DNA of 64,000 bases from Amycolatopsis thermophila (GTDB lineage: Bacteria; Actinomycetota; Actinomycetes; Mycobacteriales; Pseudonocardiaceae). The stretch spans positions 4,030,001 to 4,094,000 of the forward strand of contig NZ_JAUSUT010000001.1 of the NCBI RefSeq assembly GCF_030814215.1, written 5' to 3'. The translations under genes were made by a program, and so were the position numbers. This document shows positions 57,074 through 64,000 of this stretch, piece after piece (position 1 is the stretch's first letter; every line of letters starts with the position of its first letter). Below the pieces are notes generated by a model that saw only the letters and a list, made by a program, of their open reading frames with translations, was not told where the DNA came from and made no database searches.

Positions 57074-57097
57074 AGTGATTGGAATCCGTCAATCACT
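57074..57097. promoter_or_regulatory. operator-like palindrome between MFS and ArsR-like genes
   Basis: AGTGATTG (57074-57081) and CAATCACT (57090-57097) are perfect arms around eight bases, placed between two divergent starts. Confidence 0.6.
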
Positions 57098-57117
57098 GTT
57101 CGTCGTAAGCTGAACCG

Positions 57118-57615
57118 GTGCGAGAACGCCGTCCCGCCAGCGAGGCCGAAGCGGGTGCCCTGGCCTCCGGAATACGCCTGCGCATCATCCGGTTGACCTA
57201 TGCGGAGGCGCTCACCAACAAGGAGATCGCGGAGCGCCTGGGGCGGGACCCGGCGACCACGCTGTTCCACGTGCGCAAGCTGGTCGAGACCGGTTTCCTG
57301 GCCCCGCAGCCGGTGCGGAAGGGCAAGCGGGGGGCGAAAGAGATCCCCTACCTGTCGACCGGTCTGTCCTGGGAGCTGAGCGGCGGGCCCGACAAGGCGC
57401 TCTCCGAAGCCATGCTGGAGGCCTACCTCGCCGAGATCGCCGACCTGGACCCCGGTGAGCTGGACCAGTCCCGGCTGGTCGTCCGGATCGACCCGGACGA
57501 GCGGACCGAGTTCGAACGCCGGCTCGCCGAGCTGCTGGACGAGTTCCGGAACCGCTCCCGGCCGGACGCCGGCGAGCACCTCGCGATCTACGTCGCCACC
57601 TATCCGAGCCGCTAA
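57118..57615 (+). CDS. ArsR-like winged-helix transcriptional regulator
   Basis: This 165-aa protein has a DNA-binding domain in the first 75 residues (LRIIRLTYAEALTNKEIAERLGRDPATTLFHVRKLVETGFL). The second half is a helical dimer or effector part. No metal-binding cysteines are present, so it is not a classical metal sensor. The divergent MFS exporter is the likely target. hflX starts 43 bases after its stop. Confidence 0.85.
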   Translation: MRERRPASEAEAGALASGIRLRIIRLTYAEALTNKEIAERLGRDPATTLFHVRKLVETGFLAPQPVRKGKRGAKEIPYLSTGLSWELSGGPDKALSEAMLEAYLAEIADLDPGELDQSRLVVRIDPDERTEFERRLAELLDEFRNRSRPDAGEHLAIYVATYPSR

Positions 57616-57658
57616 AGGATTCGGCCAATCCCGCGAACCGTGGGACCATGGAAGGACG

Positions 57659-59092
57659 ATGACAGAACTGACGTACACAGACCTCGCCGACCTCGACCCC
57701 TCGACGGGCGAGCTGGAACTCTCCGACCGCGCCTCGCTGCGCCGCGTCGCGGGACTGTCCACCGAACTGTCGGACATCACCGAGGTCGAGTACCGGAAAC
57801 TCCGCCTCGAACGCGTGGTGCTGGTCGGTGTGTGGACCGAGGGCACCGCCGAGCAGTCCGAGGCCTCACTGGCCGAACTCGCGCGCCTGGCCGAAACGGC
57901 CGGTTCCGAGGTGCTCGAGGGTCTCGTCCAGCGCCGCAACAAGCCCGACCCGGCCACCTACATCGGCTCGGGCAAGGTGCGGGAGCTGTTCGACATCGTC
58001 GTCGCCACCGGTGCTGACACGGTCATCTGCGACGGTGAGCTCTCGCCCGGCCAGCTGCGCCAGCTGGAGGAGCGGCTCAAGGTCAAGGTGATCGACCGGA
58101 CCGCCCTGATCCTGGACATCTTCGCCCAGCACGCGCGCTCGCGCGAAGGCAAGGCGCAGGTCGAGCTGGCCCAGCTGCAGTACCTCATCCCGCGGCTGCG
58201 GGGCTGGGGCGAGTCGCTCTCGCGCCAGGCCGGTGGCCGCGCCGGCGGCGCGAACGGCGGCGTGGGCCTGCGCGGTCCCGGTGAGACGAAGCTGGAGACC
58301 GACCGCAGGCGCATCAACAAGCGCGTCGCGAAGCTGCGCCGCGAGATCGCCGCGATGGACACCATCCGCGCCACCAAGCGCGGCCGCCGCGTGGCCAACG
58401 AGGTGCCCAGCGTGGCGATCGTCGGCTACACCAACGCCGGCAAGTCGAGCCTGCTCAACGCCCTCACCGGAGCGGGTGTGCTGGTGGAGAACGCCCTGTT
58501 CGCCACCCTGGACCCGACCACCCGTCGGGCGGTCACCCCGGAGGGGCGCACGTTCACGCTGACCGACACGGTCGGGTTCGTGCGGCACCTGCCGCACCAG
58601 CTGGTCGACGCGTTCCGCTCGACGCTGGACGAGACGGCGGGCGCCGACCTGCTGCTGCACGTCGTGGACGGGTCGGACCCGGCCCCGGAGGAGCAGGTGA
58701 ACGCGGTCCGCGAGGTGCTCGGCGAGATCACCGCCCACCACGAGGGCCCGCTGCCCCCGGAGCTGGTCGTGATCAACAAGGCGGACGCGGCCGACGAGCT
58801 GTCGCTGGTCCGCCTCCGGCACCTGCTGCCGGGCGCGATCGTGGTGTCGGCCAAGACCGGCGAGGGCATCGCCGAGCTGGTCCAGGCGCTGGCGGAGCGG
58901 CTGCCGAGGCCCGACGTGGTGGTGGAGGCGCTGGTGCCCTACACCCGCGGCGAGCTGGTGTCGCGCGTGCACGCCGAGGGCGAGGTCCTCGGTGAGGAGC
59001 ACCTGCCCGAGGGCACCCGCCTGAGCGCGCGCGTCCGGCCGGACGTGGCGTCCGCGCTGGAGGCCTACGTCGTGAACGGTTCGCCGGCCTGA
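57659..59092 (+). CDS. hflX: ribosome-dissociating GTPase HflX
   Basis: This 477-aa protein has an N-terminal HflX domain (KPDPATYIGSGKVRELF, then GETKLETDRRRI) and a G domain with G1 GYTNAGKS, G3 DTVGFVRHLPHQLVDAFRST and G4 NKAD. HflX splits stalled ribosomes under stress. GAAGGA precedes the ATG. Its position between dapF and lexA is the same as in mycobacteria. Confidence 0.95.
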   Translation: MTELTYTDLADLDPSTGELELSDRASLRRVAGLSTELSDITEVEYRKLRLERVVLVGVWTEGTAEQSEASLAELARLAETAGSEVLEGLVQRRNKPDPATYIGSGKVRELFDIVVATGADTVICDGELSPGQLRQLEERLKVKVIDRTALILDIFAQHARSREGKAQVELAQLQYLIPRLRGWGESLSRQAGGRAGGANGGVGLRGPGETKLETDRRRINKRVAKLRREIAAMDTIRATKRGRRVANEVPSVAIVGYTNAGKSSLLNALTGAGVLVENALFATLDPTTRRAVTPEGRTFTLTDTVGFVRHLPHQLVDAFRSTLDETAGADLLLHVVDGSDPAPEEQVNAVREVLGEITAHHEGPLPPELVVINKADAADELSLVRLRHLLPGAIVVSAKTGEGIAELVQALAERLPRPDVVVEALVPYTRGELVSRVHAEGEVLGEEHLPEGTRLSARVRPDVASALEAYVVNGSPA

Positions 59093-59111
59093 ACTCGGTA
59101 CCTTGGCCCGT

Positions 59112-60146
59112 GTGAGCCTTGGTCGTGCTGCGGTGGTCCCGGTCCTGACCGTCCTGTTCCTGATCGGACCGGGCGGGGGGCCGGCCGGCGCGGCGCAGGT
59201 GCCGGCACCCGAGCCGGTGTGCTCGGTGACCGACAAGCGGATCACCGAACTCTCCGGCCTGGTCAGTGACGGGTCGCGGTGGTACGCGATCAACGACGGC
59301 GGCACCAGGGTGCAGATCTTCGTGCTGGGCCGGGACTGCGCCGTGCAGAAGGTGATCACCGGCTCGACCGATCCCTACGACGTCGAGGACCTGGCGCGGG
59401 CCGCGGACGGCACGTTCTGGCTGTCCGACACCGGCGACAACCGCAAGCAGCGCGACACGGTGGCGCTGCTCGCCGTGACCCCGCAGGGCAAGGTGACGCT
59501 GTACCGGCTGACCTATCCCGACGGGCAGCACGACGCCGAGGCGCTGCTGCTCGACGCGTCGGGGACGCCGTACCTGGTGACGAAGAACCCGCTGGGCGAG
59601 GCGGGGATCTACCGGCCCGCGAAGGCGCTGAGCAGCCCGGGCCCGACACCGCTCGAACGGGTCGGCTCGCTGAACGTCAAATCCACGGACACGCCGGGCG
59701 GCCCGGTGGCCAGTTTCGGGTCCGTGCTGGTCACCGGCGGTGCGGTGAACGCGGACGGCACGGTGGTCGCGCTGCGGACGTACACCGACGCCTACCTGTT
59801 CCCGGCCCCCGACCGGGACGTGGCGGCCGCGCTGCGGCGCGAGCCGGTGCGGGTCCCGCTGCCCGACGAGAAGCAGGGCGAGGCGATCGCGTTCGAACCC
59901 GACGGCACACTGCTGTCGGCGTCCGAGGGTTCCGGGCCGGTCCGCGCGGTGCGGGGCGCCGCGTCCCTGGTCCGGAGCGCGGAGCCGGGCGACGGCGGGC
60001 AGGCGCCCGCCGCGGGCGGGGAGGCCACGGGCGGCTCGTCCGGCCGTGACGGCGTCCCGCCGGTACCCGCACTCCTGCTCGCCGTGGTGGTGGCGGGCGG
60101 TGCCGTGTTCGCCTGGTCGAAGCTGCGGAAGCGGCTCGGGCGTTGA
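59112..60146 (+). CDS. secreted, membrane-anchored beta-propeller-like protein
   Basis: This 344-aa protein has a signal peptide cleaved near GPAGAA|QVP, a body with repeated strands (ITELSGLVSDGSRWYAINDGG, then DVEDLARAADGTFWLSDTGDN), and a C-terminal Gly-rich stretch plus a membrane helix followed by KLRKRLGR. The DTGDN and INDGG turns suggest a propeller such as those of esterase-like or SMP-30-like proteins. The role is unknown. GTG at 59112 was preferred to TTG at 59103. Confidence 0.75.
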   Translation: MSLGRAAVVPVLTVLFLIGPGGGPAGAAQVPAPEPVCSVTDKRITELSGLVSDGSRWYAINDGGTRVQIFVLGRDCAVQKVITGSTDPYDVEDLARAADGTFWLSDTGDNRKQRDTVALLAVTPQGKVTLYRLTYPDGQHDAEALLLDASGTPYLVTKNPLGEAGIYRPAKALSSPGPTPLERVGSLNVKSTDTPGGPVASFGSVLVTGGAVNADGTVVALRTYTDAYLFPAPDRDVAAALRREPVRVPLPDEKQGEAIAFEPDGTLLSASEGSGPVRAVRGAASLVRSAEPGDGGQAPAAGGEATGGSSGRDGVPPVPALLLAVVVAGGAVFAWSKLRKRLGR

Positions 60147-60165
60147 TCGTTTCGAACGCCCGAGC
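60134..60165. terminator. bidirectional 11-bp hairpin terminator
   Basis: GCTCGGGCGTT (60134-60144) pairs perfectly with AACGCCCGAGC (60155-60165). It spans the stop of the propeller-like gene and lies just beyond the lexA stop. A second small stem GCCGCC-TAGA-GGCGGC (60167-60182) is adjacent. Confidence 0.75.
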
Positions 60166-60171
60166 GGCCGC

Positions 60172-60873
60172 CTAGAGGCGGCGAATGACGGCGACGACCT
60201 TCCCGAGAATGGTCGCTTCGTCGCCCGGGATCGGCTCGTAGGCCTCGTTGTGCGGCATCAGCCACACGTGCCCGTCCTTCTGCTTGAACGTCTTGACCGT
60301 CGCCTCGCCGTCGATCATCGCGGCCACGATCTCGCCGTTGTTGGCCGTCGGCTGCTGGCGCACGACCACCCAGTCGCCGTCGGTGATGGCGGCGTCGACC
60401 ATCGAGTCACCGGTGACGCTCAGCAGGAAGACCTCGCCCTCGCCGACGATGTCCTTGGGCAGCGGGAAGACGTCCTCGATGGACTGCTCGGCCAGCACGG
60501 GCCCGCCCGCGGCGATGCGGCCGACCAGCGGCACGTAGGCCGGCTTGGGCATCGGCGTGGTCTCGGCCTCCGCCTGGGCGGTCAGCACGCCCACCGCGCG
60601 CGGGCGGTTGGCGTCGCGGCGCAGGTACCCCTTGCGCTGCAGCGTCCGCAGCTGGTGCGACACCGACGACGTGGACGTCAGCCCGACCGCCTCGCCGATC
60701 TCCCGCACGCTGGGCGGGTAGCCGAAGCGCTCGATCCAGGCCTTGATGACCTCGAGGATCTGCTGCTGGCGAGGGCTGAGGCCCTCTTCGACGTCCTCCG
60801 GCTCAGGCAGGGGGTGGACGTTCCCGAACCTGCCTCCGGGCCTGCGGATCGTCTCGCCCGTCTCCTGCGCCAC
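60172..60873 (-). CDS. lexA: SOS repressor LexA
   Basis: This 233-aa repressor has an N-terminal winged helix (about 32-95; [20 protein letters not shown], then [17 protein letters not shown]) and a self-cleaving serine protease domain. The scissile bond is Ala122-Gly123, with catalytic Ser157 and Lys194. The GTG start has GGGAGG seven bases upstream; the 33-codon upstream extension is not conserved. An SOS box about 100 bases upstream implies autoregulation. LexA should also control recA, the LysM gene and the HEPN operon of this window. Confidence 0.96.
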   Translation of the reverse strand: MAQETGETIRRPGGRFGNVHPLPEPEDVEEGLSPRQQQILEVIKAWIERFGYPPSVREIGEAVGLTSTSSVSHQLRTLQRKGYLRRDANRPRAVGVLTAQAEAETTPMPKPAYVPLVGRIAAGGPVLAEQSIEDVFPLPKDIVGEGEVFLLSVTGDSMVDAAITDGDWVVVRQQPTANNGEIVAAMIDGEATVKTFKQKDGHVWLMPHNEAYEPIPGDEATILGKVVAVIRRL

Positions 60874-60975
60874 CGTGCTGCCTCCCAGCTGTTCCGCGGC
60901 CGGGACGCGCACCCGCGCGAGCCGGCGCTGTCCGCCTCTGCTGGTCACCCACAGTAGTGCAGCCGACAGCAAACA

Positions 60976-60991
60976 TCAAACAACTGTTCGA
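60976..60991. promoter_or_regulatory. LexA (SOS) box, lexA side
   Basis: TCAAACAACTGTTCGA differs from TCGAAC-N4-GTTCGA at one position. It lies 103 bases from the lexA start and 127 bases from the LysM gene. Confidence 0.7.
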
Positions 60992-61015
60992 CGACACGCC
61001 GGGGTGCGCTCGATT

Positions 61016-61038
61016 TTGTCGTACCCGGGTGGTACACA
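61016..61038 (+). promoter_or_regulatory. possible PafBC-type promoter of the LysM gene
   Basis: TTGTCGTAC-N8-TACACA resembles TTGTCRGTG-N8-TAnnnT but misses the last T. The mycobacterial homologue Rv2719c is known to respond both through LexA and independently of it. Confidence 0.35.
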
Positions 61039-61055
61039 TTCGCACGGAGGTTCGA

Positions 61056-61071
61056 TAGAACGGTTGTTCGA
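61056..61071. promoter_or_regulatory. LexA (SOS) box, LysM side
   Basis: TAGAACGGTTGTTCGA keeps GAAC-N4-GTTC and one outer half-site. It lies 46 bases before the LysM gene start. Confidence 0.75.
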
Positions 61072-61117
61072 CCGGCGGCGCGCCGTCGCGGGTCGGGATC
61101 TGCGAGGAGGTTCCGCC

Positions 61118-61576
61118 ATGTCGGTTCTGACACACCAGGAGCGGGCGGTCCGGCGCGCGCCGGAGGTCGCCGGGCGCACGCCGCTGCGGCCGCGCCGTCC
61201 GGAGGTCCGGCGCCCGCCGACGCGCGCCCGCGTCGTGGCCGGCCGCCGCCCCGGCCCGGTCACCGCGTGCCCGCGGCGGGTGGCGCCGCGCTGGCCGTGG
61301 CTCGCCGTCATCGGGGTCGCGATCGCGCTCGCCGTCACCGGGTTGGGTGTTTTCGCCGGTTCGTTCGCGCCCGCCGTCCCGGATCGGACCGCCACGGTGG
61401 CGGTCGAGCCGGGGGAGACGATGTGGGACCTGGCGCGCCAGTACGCGCCGGGCAGCGACACCGGTGCCGTGGTCGACCGCATCGAGGAGCTCAACCACCT
61501 GTCTGCCGAGTCGGTCGTGCCGGGCCTGTTGCTCACTGTGCCGGTCGAATCCGGCTCCGTGATCACCGGCTCGTGA
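61118..61576 (+). CDS. LysM domain membrane protein, SOS-linked (Rv2719c/ChiZ-like)
   Basis: This 152-aa protein has an Arg/Pro-rich cytoplasmic N-terminus, one membrane helix (about 60-80) and an outer LysM domain (about 94-142; VEPGETMWDLARQYAPG). It is divergent from lexA exactly as Rv2719c is in mycobacteria, where the protein delays division after DNA damage, and as divS is in corynebacteria. GAGGAGG precedes the ATG. A damage-induced division inhibitor is inferred from this context. Confidence 0.88.
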   Translation: MSVLTHQERAVRRAPEVAGRTPLRPRRPEVRRPPTRARVVAGRRPGPVTACPRRVAPRWPWLAVIGVAIALAVTGLGVFAGSFAPAVPDRTATVAVEPGETMWDLARQYAPGSDTGAVVDRIEELNHLSAESVVPGLLLTVPVESGSVITGS

Positions 61577-61644
61577 CGGGCGCTGCCATACCGCATCACT
61601 CGCTCGTGTCGCTTGCGCCCCGCCTGCGCGCGATCTAAGGTCCA

Positions 61645-61660
61645 CCGCTATATCTAGTAG
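61645..61660. promoter_or_regulatory. NrdR-box-like sequence upstream of nrdR-nrdJ
   Basis: CCGCTATATCTAGTAG has the AT-rich core CTATATCTAG expected of NrdR boxes. A weaker partner may lie at 61680-61695. NrdR would then repress its own operon. Confidence 0.45.
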
Positions 61661-61707
61661 TTACATGGCTGTAGTTGGTCCACAAGTTGGGGTAGACTGA
61701 GGACGAG

Positions 61708-61716
61708 TTGTCCACA
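61708..61716. promoter_or_regulatory. DnaA-box-like TTGTCCACA upstream of nrdR
   Basis: TTGTCCACA is a perfect high-GC actinobacterial DnaA box. A near match ATATCCACA follows at 61740-61748. A 7-bp hairpin, CGGTGGG/CCCACCG (61719-61738), stands between the two. Confidence 0.45.
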
Positions 61717-61835
61717 GGCGGTGGGCGTTCACCCACCGGATATCCACATGTTGATCACCAGGTTCGAGCCGTAGCGTGGCGGCGCGGGCCGGGGTGGATG
61801 TCGCCCGCGGGACGAGAGGGGAAGGTGTTCGGAAG

Positions 61836-62318
61836 ATGCGATGCCCGTTCTGCCGTCACGCCGACTCCCGGGTCGTCGACTCGCGGGAAGTGGACGAGGG
61901 GCAGGCCATCCGCCGCAGGCGGTCCTGCTCGGCATGCGGTCGCCGGTTCACCACGTCCGAGACGATGGTGCTGGCGGTCGTCAAGCGTTCCGGGGTCACC
62001 GAGCAGTTCAGCCGGGACAAGGTGGTCCGGGGCGTCCGCCGCGCCTGCCAGGGCCGGCCGGTCGACGACGACGCGTTGCAGCAGCTCGCCCAGCGGGTCG
62101 AGGAGTCGATCCGCGCGGCCGGGGTCGCCGAGATCCCGAGCCACGAGGTCGGACTGGCCATCCTCGGGCCGCTGCGGGAACTCGACGAGGTCGCCTACCT
62201 CCGGTTCGCCAGCGTCTACCGCTCCTTCTCCTCGGTCGAGGACTTCGAGAAGGAGATCGCGGACCTGCGCAAGGCCATGGCAGACAAGCACGGCGACGAA
62301 AGCGCGGCCGGGGCGTGA
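61836..62318 (+). CDS. nrdR: transcriptional repressor NrdR
   Basis: This 160-aa regulator of ribonucleotide reductase genes has a zinc ribbon (Cys3, Cys6, Cys31, Cys34) followed by an ATP-cone domain (about 48-140) that senses ATP and dATP. The start MRCPFCRH is the invariant family N-terminus. nrdJ follows after 29 bases, so repressor and target are co-transcribed. A NrdR-box-like sequence lies upstream. Confidence 0.96.
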   Translation: MRCPFCRHADSRVVDSREVDEGQAIRRRRSCSACGRRFTTSETMVLAVVKRSGVTEQFSRDKVVRGVRRACQGRPVDDDALQQLAQRVEESIRAAGVAEIPSHEVGLAILGPLRELDEVAYLRFASVYRSFSSVEDFEKEIADLRKAMADKHGDESAAGA

Positions 62319-62347
62319 GCCCGGCGCGCAGCGGGAGGGACGAATTC

Positions 62348-64000
<1,653 letters not shown>

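Noticed and set aside
61645-61748. Chromosomal replication origin suggested by the DnaA-like boxes
   Set aside because: Only one perfect and one near box are present, and dnaA, dnaN or an AT-rich unwinding element are absent.
61577-61835. Cobalamin riboswitch upstream of the B12-dependent reductase operon
   Set aside because: No B12-box-like sequence or matching fold was seen; the leader holds only the NrdR-like and DnaA-like boxes and a small hairpin.

Overview
The window is high-GC actinobacterial chromosome, best matched to the Pseudonocardiaceae (Amycolatopsis-like). The reasons are GC near 70% with frequent GTG starts, mycothiol-type enzymes, actinobacterial SOS boxes, and the order recA-recX ... 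gluABCD ... miaB ... DUF349 ... miaA-dapF ... hflX ... lexA | LysM protein-nrdR-nrdJ, which is the same backbone as in mycobacteria and other Actinobacteria. No tRNA, rRNA, insertion sequence or CRISPR array was seen.

Region 1 (1-10774) holds small metabolic and transport modules: a cut-off AzlD subunit, a LysR regulator with a divergent SBF-like transporter, metF, a DUF885 peptidase-like protein, an EamA exporter preceded by a short polyproline leader ORF and a nested hairpin, GNAT and YbaK-type proteins, a HEPN-family gene with two LexA boxes that overlaps a mycothiol-dependent isomerase-family gene, a double VOC protein and an ACT-GNAT acetyltransferase. Region 2 (10775-11647) has no gene and carries two unrelated tandem repeat arrays (about 35 bp x 11 and 18 bp x 10). 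Region 3 (11648-20958) has peptide deformylase, the large helicase Lhr, a membrane-anchored Hsp70-like protein, DUF3046, recA (with a LexA-type and a RecA-independent promoter) and recX. Region 4 (21431-28086) has an aminotransferase, a MocR regulator, a lipase maturation factor-like membrane protein and the Entner-Doudoroff pair eda and edd. Divergent from edd, behind two CRP/GlxR-like sites, is a type-1 succinate dehydrogenase operon (28324-32099) ending in a 16-bp perfect hairpin.

Region 5 (32179-34470) is one lower-GC gene, a DUF262 (GmrSD-type) protein fused to a C-terminal AlbA_2 (Schlafen-type) domain. Its HNH motif appears degenerate. It looks like an acquired single-gene defence element and is the best candidate here for an undescribed system. 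Region 6 (34593-41347) is a ROK repressor divergent from an ABC sugar importer and a GH63-like mannosylglycerate/glucosylglycerate hydrolase. Two genes of this operon, the binding protein and the ATPase, carry apparent single-base frameshifts. Region 7 (41437-44755) is gluABCD.

Region 8 (44986-64000) contains a small secreted protein, miaB with an Rv2732c-like membrane protein, several regulator/target pairs with visible operators (LysR-MFS, TetR-TIM barrel, ArsR-MFS), a DUF349 protein, an extradiol dioxygenase-like protein, miaA, dapF, hflX, a secreted propeller-like protein, lexA, the LysM protein, nrdR and the 5' part of nrdJ. DNA damage control recurs: LexA boxes lie at the HEPN operon, at recA and in the lexA/LysM intergenic region. 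The nrdR-nrdJ leader carries NrdR-like and DnaA-like boxes.
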